A DNA stretch of 64,000 bases from Actinokineospora baliensis (GTDB lineage: Bacteria; Actinomycetota; Actinomycetes; Mycobacteriales; Pseudonocardiaceae). The notes under the pieces were generated by a model. The model saw only the letters and a program-made list of their open reading frames with translations. It searched no databases and was not told the origin of the DNA. The DNA lies in contig NZ_JAFBCK010000001.1 in assembly GCF_016907695.1 (NCBI RefSeq), positions 2,969,001 to 3,033,000 of the forward strand, written 5' to 3'. The position numbers were made by a program, and so were the translations under genes. Every line of letters starts with the position of its first letter. The stretch's first letter is position 1. Shown in pieces: positions 25,186 to 33,935 of this stretch.

Positions 25186-26187
25186 TCACGCGGCCACCAG
25201 CCAGGTCCGGACGTACACGGGGCCCGGGGACGCCGCGTTGATCTTGCTGTTCAGGTCGGCGGTCAGCTGCACCACGTCCACGACGACCTCGCTGGTGGAG
25301 CTGATCGAGAAGATCCCGTTGGCCGGGTCCCGCATCAGACCGGTGAGCGCGGGCGACCGGGACTCCGCCTCGGCTTTGGTGTAGTCGACGACGGTGCTCC
25401 AGCCCGGGGTGGACATGACGCACAGGTTCCCGGTGTAGCGAGCCCGCAGTTCCCGCAGCTCGGCCCGCGCGTCGCCGGTGACGACCCCGACCACGAGCAC
25501 CTCCGGCGGGCGGGTGCCCGCGTCGCCGGTCGGCGTGACCAGCGGGCCGTTGGGGTAGTCGACCTTGGGCGGGTGGAACCGCTCGGGGTGGGCGTAGACG
25601 TACTCGTGCAGCGCGTTGGTATCCGCGTTCCCCGGCTGCCAGCCCCCCGGCGGCGGTACGCACTCCATCGGCAGTTCCTTGAGCTCGCCGCGGCGTGGGA
25701 TTGGCGTGTCCAGTTTGGCGTCGTGCAGAGCTCCACCGCTCCACGTGCCCTTGAGGGTCACTTCGGTGCCAACCGCGACATCCACCCCCGTGAACCGAAC
25801 CCCCATCGGACACCCTTCGCCGATGGTCGGCGCGGGTGGGCACAACAGCCGCTGCCCCGCCGATTCCCGCACCGTCCCGGTCGCCTGAACCGTCGCGCCC
25901 TCCCCCGTCAACGCCAGCTCCAGTGTCCGGCCGGGCACCCAGGTGATCGTCGGGATCGCCACGGCCGACAGATCCTCCACCCGATGCGCAGGGGTGGCCT
26001 GCTCGTTCTTCGGCCACATCACCACCGCCCCCACGCTGATCACCACAACCGCCGCCGCAGCCGCCGCCAAGTGGAACTGCCTCTTCCCCGTCCGCCACCG
26101 CCGCACATCCGGCTCCGGCGGCTCAGGCTGAGCCGCCCGCCACCGCTGCCCATCCGCCCGCAACAGCTCATCCACCGGATCAGTCAT
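25186..26187 (-). CDS. Probable membrane anti-sigma factor with extracellular sensor domain
   Basis: 333 aa. ATG at 26187 lies inside the end of the sigma-factor gene (8-base overlap), the usual coupling. The short cytoplasmic part (residues 1-38, MTDPVDELLRADGQRW) is followed by one membrane helix (about 40-58) and a large outer domain with paired cysteines. No ZAS zinc motif (HxxxCxxC) is visible, so it would be a non-zinc anti-sigma factor, or a regulator of another type. The outer domain is paralogous to the neighbouring lipoprotein. Confidence 0.7.
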   Translation of the reverse strand: MTDPVDELLRADGQRWRAAQPEPPEPDVRRWRTGKRQFHLAAAAAAVVVISVGAVVMWPKNEQATPAHRVEDLSAVAIPTITWVPGRTLELALTGEGATVQATGTVRESAGQRLLCPPAPTIGEGCPMGVRFTGVDVAVGTEVTLKGTWSGGALHDAKLDTPIPRRGELKELPMECVPPPGGWQPGNADTNALHEYVYAHPERFHPPKVDYPNGPLVTPTGDAGTRPPEVLVVGVVTGDARAELRELRARYTGNLCVMSTPGWSTVVDYTKAEAESRSPALTGLMRDPANGIFSISSTSEVVVDVVQLTADLNSKINAASPGPVYVRTWLVAA

Positions 26188-26677
26188 GAGACACCTCCAA
26201 CCGCACCCGAAGCTTCGCCCGCGCATCGGACAACGTCGACTTCACCGTCCCCTCCCCACACCCCATGACCACCGCCGTCTCCGCGATGCTCAAATCCGCG
26301 TAGTAAAAGCAATCCACCGCCAACCGCTGCCGCTCCGTCAACCCCAACAACGCCCGCCCCAAATCCACCCGCTCCGCCGTTGGTTCGGCCTCAACAACTC
26401 CTGCTGGCTGGAGGTGCTCTCTCCTCCGCCTCCCCGCGAACTTCCGCACTTGATCGGCGGCGATCGCCAACAACCACACCCGCGGAGACCCCCGCCCCGG
26501 ATCAAACTGCCGCCTCTTCACCCAGGCCCGCGCCAACACCTCCTGCACCACGTCATCCCGATCACTCACCCCCAGCCCCCACCCAGCCCCCACCCGCCCC
26601 ACCACCCGAGCGATCACCCCCACATGCGGCCCCACCCACTCCGCAAACCCCTCAGCCCCCTCCGGCGCCCGCCCCAT
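26180..26677 (-). CDS. ECF RNA polymerase sigma factor
   Basis: 165 aa from ATG at 26677, with GAGGGGG about ten bases upstream; an ATG at 26713 would add 12 glycine-rich residues and is less likely. Region 2 is seen as DRDDVVQEVLARAWVKRRQF followed by WLLAIAADQVRKF; region 4 as LTERQRLAVDCFYYADLS with the helix-turn-helix ETAVVMGCGEGTVKSTLSDA. It is followed by an overlapping gene for a membrane protein that should hold it inactive until a surface signal arrives. The target genes cannot be read here; the convergent lipoprotein is a natural candidate. Confidence 0.88.
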   Translation of the reverse strand: MGRAPEGAEGFAEWVGPHVGVIARVVGRVGAGWGLGVSDRDDVVQEVLARAWVKRRQFDPGRGSPRVWLLAIAADQVRKFAGRRRREHLQPAGVVEAEPTAERVDLGRALLGLTERQRLAVDCFYYADLSIAETAVVMGCGEGTVKSTLSDARAKLRVRLEVSHD

Positions 26678-27187
26678 CTCATCCACACCCCCTCTACCCC
26701 CCACCCCACCCACCCAGTTGCCCCCCGTAACCCAACCGTGACCCCACTGGTCCAGTGCGAAGGCATGCTCCCGACCGCCCCAGCCCGTCCACGGTTCCGT
26801 CCGCTACGCAAGCTCCGCGAACTCCACCGCTCCCCGGCCTCCGCGCCCACCGCACCGTGGGCGAAGGTCGAGCGAACCCCGCTGGTTCCGGCGCGTACCG
26901 CACCGTGGGGGCCTGGGGGGTCGCCCCCCAGATACAAAAAACGCCCGATCCCCTGAGCGTGTTCCGCGAACACGCAAAGGCAATCGGGCGGGCCGCCCGG
27001 CATGTCGGTGCGCTCGATGCCGGGCGGCCCATCTCCCCGGTCCCCACCGGTAGTTCCACTATGGAGCGCGCTGGGGGCGGGTGCCAGACGAGGCGGGGGA
27101 GTTCCCTCTTTCGTGGCATTTCGCCGCGGGAACAAGGGGGTTCTGCTGGGTGTTCGGGTTGGGTGTCCGGTCTCGGGGTGAGGGGGC
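26678..27187. other. Spacer with structured DNA between the sigma gene and pnuC
   Basis: 510 bases without a supported gene. The sigma-factor promoter should lie in 26700-26800. The word CCGCACCGTGGG occurs twice (around 26850 and 26900). Three adjacent hairpins occupy 26913-27030 and are listed separately. Open frames here have low-complexity, Pro/Gly-rich translations and no ribosome sites. Confidence 0.55.
26913..27030 (-). terminator. Three tandem hairpins with a T6 tract, minus-strand terminator or small RNA
   Basis: Read on the minus strand: a perfect 14-base stem (27017-27030 with 26990-27003); next, a two-tier stem with 8 outer pairs (26983-26990 with 26942-26949) and 8 inner pairs (26957-26964 with 26968-26975, 3-base loop); next, six T (26941-26936); last, an 8-base stem of C/G runs (26924-26931 with 26913-26920). 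The middle stem plus T6 is a textbook intrinsic terminator, rare in such GC-rich DNA, yet no minus-strand gene ends just before it. It may end read-through from aceE or a short untranslated RNA. Confidence 0.5.
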
Positions 27188-27811
27188 GTGGTGGGGGTTC
27201 TGCTGGAGACCTCGGTCTCGGTGTTCGGCCAGCGGATCGCGTTGGCGGAGTTGTTCGGCCAGGCGTTCGCGTTGGCGGTGGTGTTCTTGGCGCGGCGGCG
27301 GACGTTGTGGACGTGGCCGGTGCAGTTGGCTTCGGTGGTGCTGCTGTTCACGGTGTACGTGTCGGCGCACCTGGGCGGGTTGGCGGTCCGGCAGGTCGTG
27401 GTGGGGGTGATCGCGGTGTACGGCTGGTGGGCGTGGGCCCGTCACCGCGACCCGGTGTTCGGTGTGGCGGTTCGCCGCGCCAGGCCCGCCGAGTTGGTGG
27501 CCACGGCGGCGGTTTTCGTCGCGGGTACCGCCGGTTTCGCGTTGCTCCTCGACGCGCTGGACGCCTCTTGGGCGCCGTGGCCGGATGCGGCGATTTTCGT
27601 CGGGACCGTCCTCGCCTTCGCGATGCAGGCGTGGGGGCTGGTCGAGTTCTGGTTGGTCTGGCTGGTGGTGGACGCCATCGGCATCCCGCTGCAGCTGCAC
27701 GGCGGGCTCTGGTTCAGCGCCGTCGTCTACACCGTTTTCGCGGCCTTGGTGGTCCACGGCTGGATCTCCTGGTACCGCTCCGCGCGGCGCCAGGTCCCGG
27801 CGACCGTCTGA
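27188..27811 (+). CDS. pnuC: PnuC-family nicotinamide riboside transporter
   Basis: 207 aa, start at the first of two tandem GTG codons behind GAGGGGG. Six or seven membrane helices; the substrate-channel motif is seen as GLVEFWLVWLVVDAIGIPLQ near residue 150, and GVIAVYGWWAWAR around residue 75 is also typical. PnuC proteins let nicotinamide riboside in by facilitated diffusion, trapped afterwards by phosphorylation, and so feed NAD synthesis. No NAD riboswitch is evident upstream. Confidence 0.85.
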   Translation: MVGVLLETSVSVFGQRIALAELFGQAFALAVVFLARRRTLWTWPVQLASVVLLFTVYVSAHLGGLAVRQVVVGVIAVYGWWAWARHRDPVFGVAVRRARPAELVATAAVFVAGTAGFALLLDALDASWAPWPDAAIFVGTVLAFAMQAWGLVEFWLVWLVVDAIGIPLQLHGGLWFSAVVYTVFAALVVHGWISWYRSARRQVPATV

Positions 27812-27814
27812 ACG

Positions 27815-27858
27815 CCACCGGCCGGGCCGCCGCGCGATCGCGGGGGCCCGGCCGGTGG
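27815..27858. terminator. Bidirectional terminator between pnuC and aceE
   Basis: CCACCGGCCGGGCC pairs exactly with GGCCCGGCCGGTGG over 14 bases, with a 16-base loop. It starts right after the pnuC stop and ends six bases before the aceE stop on the other strand, so it can serve both convergent genes. Confidence 0.75.
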
Positions 27859-27864
27859 GGTGCG

Positions 27865-30630
27865 TCAGGCGGAGCCGGGGTCCGAGGTCTGCGGTCCGGC
27901 GGCGGAGACGTCGTCGATGCGGTAGCGGGTGGCGGCCTCGGTGACCTTGTCCCGGCCGACCTCGCCGCGCCGGGCCAGGGCGGCCAGGGTGCCGACGGTG
28001 ATCGACTCGGCGTCCACCAGGAAGTGCCGCCTGGCGGCCGGGCGGGTGTCGGAGAAGCCGAACCCGTCGGTGCCCAGGGTGAACATGTCGGTGGGTACCC
28101 ACGGGCGGATCAGGTCCGGTACCGCGCTCATCCAGTCCGACACCGCCACGACCGGGCCCGCGCCCTCGGACAGCACCGAGGTGACGTACGGCACCCTCGG
28201 GTCGGCCTGCGGGTGCAGCAGGTTGTGCCGCTCCACCTCGACCGCGTCGCGGCGCAGTTCCGCCCACGAGGTCGCCGACCACACCTCGGCGCCGATGCCC
28301 CACTCCTCAGCCAGCAGCCGCTGGGCCTTGAGCGCGGCGGGCATGGCCACGCCGGAGACCAGGATCCGCGCCCGCAGCCCCTCGGTCGAGGGCGCCTCGG
28401 CGTAGCGGTACAGGCCGCGCAGCAGGCCCTCGACGTCGAGGTTCGCGGGCTCCGCGGGCTGCTGGTAGGGCTCGTTGTAGATCGTCAGGTAGTAGAAGAT
28501 GTCCTCGGCCTGCTCGCCGTACATCCGGCGCAGGCCGTCCTTGACGATGTGGGCGATCTCGAACGACCACGCCGGGTCGTAGGCCACCACGGCCGGGTTG
28601 GTCGCCGCCAGCAGCAGCGAGTGCCCGTCGTTGTGCTGCAGGCCCTCACCGGTCAGCGTGGTGCGGCCCGCGGTGGCGCCGAGCACGAACCCGCGCGCCA
28701 TCTGGTCGGCCGCCGCCCACAGGCCGTCGCCGGTGCGCTGGAAGCCGAACATCGAGTAGAAGATGTAGATCGGCACCATCGGCTCGCCGTGCGTGGCGTA
28801 GGAGGTGCCCGCGGCGGTGAACGACGCGGTCGACCCGGCCTCGTTGATGCCCTCGTGCAGGATCTGGCCCTGCTCGCTCTCCTTGTACGACAGCATCAGC
28901 GACGCGTCGACCGAGGTGTAGAGCTGGCCCTGCGGGTTGTAGATCTTCTGCGTGGGGAACATCGAGTCCATGCCGAACGTGCGCGCCTCGTCCGGGATGA
29001 TCGGCACCAGCCGCGGCCCGATCTCCGGGTCCTTGGCCAGGTCGCGCACCAGCCGGACGAACGCCATCGTGGTGGCGACCTCCTGCTTGCCCGACCCGCG
29101 CTTGAGCACGTCGTAGACCTTGTCGCCGGGCAGCGCCAGCGCCTTGGCCTTGGTGCGCCGCTCGGGCAGGTACCCGCCGAGCTGGCGGCGGCGCTCCTGC
29201 AGGTACTGGATCTCCGGGGCGTCCTGGCCGGGGTGGAAGTACGGCGGCAGGTACGGGTCGCGCTCGAGGTCGGCGTCGGAGATCGGGATGCGCAGGGTGT
29301 CCCGGAAGGCCTTGAGGTCGTCCAGGGTCATCTTCTTCATCTGGTGCGTGGCGTTGCGGGCCTCGAAGTGCGGGCCCAGGTTGTAGCCCTTGATCGTCTT
29401 GGCCAGGATCACCGTGGGCTGGCCGACGTGCTCGGTGGCCGCCTGGTAGGCCGCGTACACCTTGCGGTAGTCGTGGCCGCCGCGCTTGAGGTTCCAGATC
29501 TCCTGGTCGGTCATCGGGGTGACCAGTTCCTTGGTCCGCGGGTCGCGGCCGAAGAAGTGCTCGCGGACGAAGGCGCCGTCGTTGGCCTTGTAGGTCTGGT
29601 AGTCGCCGTCGGGGGTGGTGTTCATCAGGTTGATCAGCGCGCCGTCGCGGTCGGCGTGCAGCAGCGAGTCCCACTCGCGGCCCCAGATGACCTTGATGAC
29701 GTTCCAGCCCGCGCCGCGGAAGAACGCCTCCAGCTCCTGGATGATCTTGCCGTTGCCCCGGACCGGGCCGTCCAGCCGCTGCAGGTTGCAGTTGATCACA
29801 AAGGTGAGGTTGTCGAGCTGCTCGTTGGCCGCGACGTGCACCAGGCCGCGCGACTCCGGCTCGTCCATCTCGCCGTCGCCGAGGAACGCCCATACTCGCT
29901 GGTCAGAGGTGTCCTTGATGCCGCGGTCGCGCAGGTACCGGTTGAACCGGGCCTGGTAGATGGCGTTCATCGGGCCAAGGCCCATGGAGACGGTGGGGAA
30001 CTCCCAGAAGTCCGGCATCAGCCGCGGGTGCGGGTACGACGGCAGGCCGCCGCCGGGGCCCGCGTGCGAGAGCTCCTGGCGGAACCCGTCGAGCTGCGAG
30101 GTGGTGAGCCTGCCCTCGAGGAACGCGCGGGCGTAGATGCCGGGGGAGGCGTGGCCCTGCACGTAGATCTGGTCGCCGCCGCTGGGGTGGCTCTTGCCGC
30201 GGAAGAAGTGGTTGAAGCCCACCTCGTAAAGGGCGGCCGAGGACGCGTAGGTCGAGATGTGCCCGCCGACGCCGACGCCGGGGCGCTGCGCGCGGTGCAC
30301 CGTCATCGCGGCGTTCCAGCGGATCCACGCCCGGTACCGCCGCTCCACCTCCTCGTCACCGGGGAACCAGGGCTCCTTCTCGGTGGGGATGGTGTTCACG
30401 TAGTCGGTGCTGGTCAGTGCGGGCACCCCGACGTGGCTCTCCCTGGCCCGCTCGAGCAGCCGCAGCATCAGGTAGCGCGCGCGCTGCTGCCCCCCGCCTG
30501 CCAGCGCGGCGTCGAAGGACTCCAGCCATTCCGCGGTCTCCTCGGGGTCGATGTCCGGGAGGTGTGCGGCGAGACCGTCGCGGATGACGCGGACGCGCTC
30601 GGGGGTGGGCTGGTTTTTCTGCGTGGCCAA
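27865..30630 (-). CDS. aceE: Pyruvate dehydrogenase E1 component (homodimeric type)
   Basis: 921 aa, the usual AceE length. TTG at 30630 is the start; GGAG lies about eight bases before it. The thiamine-diphosphate site is seen as [15 protein letters not shown] and further on [20 protein letters not shown]; the N-terminus has [16 protein letters not shown]. It decarboxylates pyruvate and passes the acetyl group to the lipoyl E2, probably the SucB/DlaT-type protein at 52311-54008, with Lpd (54075-55445) as E3. In Corynebacteriales the same E2 serves both pyruvate and 2-oxoglutarate complexes. The divergent spacer contains a palindrome (30735-30746). Confidence 0.95.
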   Translation of the reverse strand: MATQKNQPTPERVRVIRDGLAAHLPDIDPEETAEWLESFDAALAGGGQQRARYLMLRLLERARESHVGVPALTSTDYVNTIPTEKEPWFPGDEEVERRYRAWIRWNAAMTVHRAQRPGVGVGGHISTYASSAALYEVGFNHFFRGKSHPSGGDQIYVQGHASPGIYARAFLEGRLTTSQLDGFRQELSHAGPGGGLPSYPHPRLMPDFWEFPTVSMGLGPMNAIYQARFNRYLRDRGIKDTSDQRVWAFLGDGEMDEPESRGLVHVAANEQLDNLTFVINCNLQRLDGPVRGNGKIIQELEAFFRGAGWNVIKVIWGREWDSLLHADRDGALINLMNTTPDGDYQTYKANDGAFVREHFFGRDPRTKELVTPMTDQEIWNLKRGGHDYRKVYAAYQAATEHVGQPTVILAKTIKGYNLGPHFEARNATHQMKKMTLDDLKAFRDTLRIPISDADLERDPYLPPYFHPGQDAPEIQYLQERRRQLGGYLPERRTKAKALALPGDKVYDVLKRGSGKQEVATTMAFVRLVRDLAKDPEIGPRLVPIIPDEARTFGMDSMFPTQKIYNPQGQLYTSVDASLMLSYKESEQGQILHEGINEAGSTASFTAAGTSYATHGEPMVPIYIFYSMFGFQRTGDGLWAAADQMARGFVLGATAGRTTLTGEGLQHNDGHSLLLAATNPAVVAYDPAWSFEIAHIVKDGLRRMYGEQAEDIFYYLTIYNEPYQQPAEPANLDVEGLLRGLYRYAEAPSTEGLRARILVSGVAMPAALKAQRLLAEEWGIGAEVWSATSWAELRRDAVEVERHNLLHPQADPRVPYVTSVLSEGAGPVVAVSDWMSAVPDLIRPWVPTDMFTLGTDGFGFSDTRPAARRHFLVDAESITVGTLAALARRGEVGRDKVTEAATRYRIDDVSAAGPQTSDPGSA

Positions 30631-30734
30631 CTCGGAGCTCCAGCCTGATCAGAGGACAAGTTTTCGCGCGCGCGATACCACGCGCCCGGGTGACACTCTG
30701 CCATGTTCCGCTCGCCGGGCGGCGGCGTCATCCT

Positions 30735-30746
30735 TACTGTTCAGTA
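30735..30746. promoter_or_regulatory. Palindrome TACTG-TT-CAGTA in the aceE upstream region
   Basis: Exact 5-base arms around TT, 105 bases upstream of the aceE start and about 200 upstream of the DUF3052 gene, in a lower-GC patch. Size and symmetry suit a TetR/AcrR- or GntR-type repressor. No regulator gene is adjacent. Confidence 0.35.
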
Positions 30747-30945
30747 GACGACGTGGGACAGCCCGCACGACCCGGCGCGCCGGAGCGGCTGGCGGCCCCG
30801 GTAGCGGCGTGTCGAACAGCGGACGGTTGCGCAGGTGGCCACTGTCAGTGTTCGCTATCGCCTAACCGAACAGGCACAACGCGGTCGACGGCCCTCGGAC
30901 GAGGGGGCAGGAGCACCGCGAGAGCACAACTGGAGGAGTGACACC

Positions 30946-31377
30946 GTGGTGGCCGCGGGAGACGCCGGGAACGCCGACGTCGCCGACAAGCTGGGGATCG
31001 AGGCAGGCAACGTAGTCCAGGAGCTCGGCTGGGACGAGGACGTCGACGACGACCTGCGTGCGGCGGTGGAGGAGCGCATTGGCTCCGACCTGCTGGACGA
31101 GGACGCCGACGAGGTCGTCGACATCGTCCTGCTGTGGTGGCGCGAGGAGGACGGGGACCTCGTCGACACGCTGATGGACGCGATCGGGCCCCTCGCCGAC
31201 AACGGCGTGATCTGGGTGCTGACACCCAAGACCGGCAGGCCGGGGCACGTCGAACCGAGCGACATCGCCGAGGCGGTGCCCACCGCGGGGTTGGCCCAGA
31301 CCTCCAGCGTCAGCGTCGGCCAGGACTGGGCCGGTACCAGGTTGGTGGCGCCCAAGTCGGCCAAGCCCAAGCGCTGA
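30946..31377 (+). CDS. DUF3052 protein
   Basis: 143 aa; the first of two tandem GTG codons (30946) follows GGAGGAG at the right distance. An acidic protein with DKLGIEAGNVVQELGWDEDV and a DIVLLWWREEDGDLVDTLMD core, then VIWVLTPKTGRPGHVEPSDI. The family is actinobacterial, unknown in function, and lies beside ahpE and aceE in Mycobacterium too (Rv2239c). Transcribed toward ahpE, 105 bases away. Confidence 0.85.
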   Translation: MVAAGDAGNADVADKLGIEAGNVVQELGWDEDVDDDLRAAVEERIGSDLLDEDADEVVDIVLLWWREEDGDLVDTLMDAIGPLADNGVIWVLTPKTGRPGHVEPSDIAEAVPTAGLAQTSSVSVGQDWAGTRLVAPKSAKPKR

Positions 31378-31482
31378 CCCTGTGCTGGTGGTCACCCGGG
31401 TGCTCACCCACCCGGGTGGCCTAGGCTGGCCGTGCACAGTCTCGGCGCGGCGACGCGCCCCCAGCCGCGGAGGATTCCTGGT

Positions 31483-31941
31483 ATGGCGGTCGAGGTCGGT
31501 TCGAAGGCCCCGGACTTCACGCTCAACGACTACAACAAGCAGCCGGTGGCGCTGGCGGACTACCGGGGGGCCAAGAACGTGCTCCTGGTGTTCTACCCGT
31601 TCGCCTTCAGCGGCACCTGCCAGGGCGAGCTCTGCCAGGTCCGCGACGAGCTCGCCGACTACAGCGACAACAACGTCCAGGTCATCGGTGTGTCGGTCGA
31701 CACCCCCTTCAGTCTCAAGGCCTGGGCGACCCAGCAGAACTACCAGTTCCCCCTCCTCTCCGACTTCTGGCCCCACGGCGACGTAGCCAAGCTCTACGGC
31801 GTCTTCAACGAGGCGGCGGGCCTGGCCAACCGGGGCACCTTCCTGATCGACACCGAAGGCACCGTCCGCTTCGCCGAGATCAACGGCCCCGGCGAGGCCC
31901 GCGACCAGGAGGCCTGGAAGAAGGCCGTGGCCGCGCTGTAG
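31483..31941 (+). CDS. ahpE: AhpE-type peroxiredoxin
   Basis: 152 aa; ATG at 31483 behind GGAGG. The peroxidatic cysteine is C46 in FAFSGTCQGELC. The middle FPLLSDFWPHGDVAKLYGVF and ANRGTFLIDTEG are close to mycobacterial AhpE. Mycobacterial AhpE is a 1-Cys enzyme, with aspartate at the place where this protein has a second cysteine, C51, five residues on; that could act as a resolving cysteine or make this a different redox cycle. It reduces hydroperoxides and peroxynitrite using mycothiol- or thioredoxin-type donors (family knowledge). Confidence 0.9.
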   Translation: MAVEVGSKAPDFTLNDYNKQPVALADYRGAKNVLLVFYPFAFSGTCQGELCQVRDELADYSDNNVQVIGVSVDTPFSLKAWATQQNYQFPLLSDFWPHGDVAKLYGVFNEAAGLANRGTFLIDTEGTVRFAEINGPGEARDQEAWKKAVAAL

Positions 31942-31949
31942 GTTCGACC

Positions 31950-31976
31950 CCGCGCCCCGAGTCGGTGGGGGCGCGG
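31950..31976 (+). terminator. Terminator hairpin after ahpE
   Basis: CCGCGCCCC pairs with GGGGCGCGG (9 bases, 9-base loop), ending four bases before the tRNA gene. Confidence 0.6.
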
Positions 31977-31980
31977 ACCC

Positions 31981-32052
31981 GGGCGCATAGCTCAGCGGGA
32001 GAGCACTCGGTTTACACCCGAGCGGTCGCAGGTTCGAATCCTGCTGCGCCCA
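31981..32052 (+). tRNA. tRNA-Val (anticodon TAC)
   Basis: A complete cloverleaf: acceptor GGGCGCA/TGCGCCC, D arm with AGCTCAGCGGGAGAGC, anticodon stem CTCGG/CCGAG with loop TTTACAC (anticodon TAC, reads GTA/GTG valine codons), variable CGGTC, T arm GCAGG-TTCGAAT-CCTGC. CCA is not encoded. A sporadically distributed gene follows directly, so the 3' end of this tRNA is a likely integration site; I see no second copy of its 3' end downstream. Confidence 0.95.
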
Positions 32053-32168
32053 CAGAATCATTTGATTGCAGGAGCCCGCCTGGCGCAGCTGATTTTCTAC
32101 CCCGTCCGGGCGCGGGTGTACTCGGTAGCTCGACTGCCTTCTTGCATCGGGTGCTGCGCACGAGCGGG

Positions 32169-32237
32169 GCTCGGACCGGCCGCATGACGAGTACGCCTCT
32201 GATGAGGAGCACGGGCCATGTCATGGCCGGTCCGAGC
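32169..32237. terminator. Long inverted repeat at the 3' end of the DUF6119 gene
   Basis: A 13-base perfect stem (32169-32181 with 32225-32237) continues, after a 2-base bulge, with ATGAC/GTCAT. The loop is about 31 bases. It lies 25 bases past the stop of the minus-strand gene and between it and the tRNA, so it is either that gene's terminator or an element end. Confidence 0.5.
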
Positions 32238-32261
32238 GGTGAAGCGCCCTATGGCCTGAGA

Positions 32262-33935
32262 TCAGGCGGCTTGGCTTGATCGGCCGTTCTTCCTCGACTT
32301 CGCGACAAAGGGGATGTTGGCGAACTGGAGCGTCATGCCGAGGTAAGACAGTTCCTGGCTCAACCGGATCAGGCCGACCTGGGTCAGGGTGAACAGCGTC
32401 TGCACTCCCCACTGTCGACCGCCGATGGCCAAGACCACCGTCCGCGGTCTGGTCGTGATCGTTCTGGCGTTGTCGGCCATCCTGACCTTGGTGTCGAGCT
32501 GCCCCAACGCCTCGGGCTCGGAGCGTAGTGACCAGGCGGATGCTCGGGTTTGGGTGAAGAGGTGCCCCATCGCGGCTGCGCCCGAGGGCCACTTGACGTG
32601 GATCAGCTCGTTGTCGGGACCCAGCAGGTCCGCCAGCTCGAGCCGGGGGTGCATCGGTGTTCGGGCGAGGTTCTTGTCCAGGCAGAGGAAACCGGACTGC
32701 TCGGCCACCAGTTCGCAGTACCGGTGCTCGTCGTCGGGCGAGCTGGCTCGCCGCCAGGTCGGGAACGGCAGCGGGCTGGTGTTGGCGAAGAGTTCGGCCA
32801 ATCGTTCGTGGACTCGGGCGACAGCGTCCTCGCCGATCTCGTACCAGCGGCCGCGGTTGAGGCAGAAGGTCTTGCTCCCGAGCGTGGTCTCGAAGGAGAT
32901 CCACTTGTCGAGCGTGATCGGCCGGACGAGGGCATCCTCGCCCTGGTCATCGGCGCACGGCGCCAAGCGCGCGGTCTTCAACTCCGCGAGGCGCGCGCCC
33001 TCGGTGATCTGGGCGAACCGCGCGGTGACCTCGTCGATGTCGACATCGGGATCGAGCCGAACGTGGCCGAGGCCGCCGAAGCTCGTGATGGCGAAGGAGT
33101 TCGCCTCCGCCGCGGCGGCGGCGGCCGCATTCGGCCAGCAGAGGCCGATCGGCCCGAAGCGCGTGTCGCCGCCGAGGGCAACGGCAAGCCTTGCCTCGAG
33201 TTCGGCCATCAAGGGGTGGTTCGCCCCTGCCGGTCGCACCTGGTTGATGAAGCGCAAGGGGGACGCCGCGTCAGTGGAGTCCACCACTGCGCAGATGGTG
33301 CGCAGGTCCGCCACGAAGTCCTCGGGCGACCGGCCCAGTTGGATGTGCAGTGAGTCGCCTGCCTTGATCTGCCAGGTCTTGCCGGTAGCCCGGTGATAGG
33401 TCAGGCCCGCCATGTCGGCGGGCCCGGTCACGTGCGTCACGACCTCACCCGCGGGTTCCAGGGGAAAGGCGGAAAGCGGGTTGCCGAGCGGGAACGAGGT
33501 CCGCGTTTGCCGTGACGTCGTGTCCACCGAGGCGCTGTTCACGGTGCGCAGGTTCGAGGGGTCGACGCGGCGGACGGCGAACGCCAAGCCGAAGCCCTCG
33601 TCCAGCAGTGTTTCGTCCAGCAGGTGGTGCGCGCCCACGCCCCAGGTGGCGGCGCACACCCAGTCCTGGTCGAGTTCGACCACGACGACGAGGAAAGGCG
33701 ATCGAACAGCGAGTTCCAGGTCCACACCGGTGATCTGCCGGGGGTGGTCGCCCCACGACGCGTTGTTGCCCACGCGTCCACCTGCCACGAGGTGGGCGGT
33801 GGCGCCCGCTATCCGGGTCGTCTGATCGACTTCGAGTTCAGCGTCCTTGGGGGGCTTGAGGTAGTCGGTGAGGGGGAGGCCTGCCGGGAACCGGTAGATG
33901 GTCACCGGCGCGGTGGGGAGTTTCTTTCCAGGCAA
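32262..33935 (-). CDS. TIGR04141/DUF6119 family sporadically distributed protein
   Basis: 557 aa from TTG at 33935 (AAGGATG about ten bases upstream; no other start is available). The N-terminal VTIYRFPAGLPLTDYL, the middle KWISFETTLGSKTFCLNRGRW YEIGEDAVARVHERL region (about residues 350-390) and FLCLDKNLARTPM with LIHVKWPSGAAAMGHLFTQ (about 425-470) match the pattern I know for this family. Members occur patchily, usually in mobile or defence-like neighbourhoods; activity is not established to my knowledge. It stands alone directly behind tRNA-Val, in DNA of somewhat lower GC than the backbone, consistent with an integrated island whose other parts are gone. It has no signal peptide or membrane helix. 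Confidence 0.72.
   Translation of the reverse strand: MPGKKLPTAPVTIYRFPAGLPLTDYLKPPKDAELEVDQTTRIAGATAHLVAGGRVGNNASWGDHPRQITGVDLELAVRSPFLVVVVELDQDWVCAATWGVGAHHLLDETLLDEGFGLAFAVRRVDPSNLRTVNSASVDTTSRQTRTSFPLGNPLSAFPLEPAGEVVTHVTGPADMAGLTYHRATGKTWQIKAGDSLHIQLGRSPEDFVADLRTICAVVDSTDAASPLRFINQVRPAGANHPLMAELEARLAVALGGDTRFGPIGLCWPNAAAAAAAEANSFAITSFGGLGHVRLDPDVDIDEVTARFAQITEGARLAELKTARLAPCADDQGEDALVRPITLDKWISFETTLGSKTFCLNRGRWYEIGEDAVARVHERLAELFANTSPLPFPTWRRASSPDDEHRYCELVAEQSGFLCLDKNLARTPMHPRLELADLLGPDNELIHVKWPSGAAAMGHLFTQTRASAWSLRSEPEALGQLDTKVRMADNARTITTRPRTVVLAIGGRQWGVQTLFTLTQVGLIRLSQELSYLGMTLQFANIPFVAKSRKNGRSSQAA

Noticed and set aside
27031..27187. An NAD-type riboswitch upstream of pnuC
   Set aside because: Known NAD riboswitch motifs were not recognised, and the hairpins at 26913-27030 read better as minus-strand structures.
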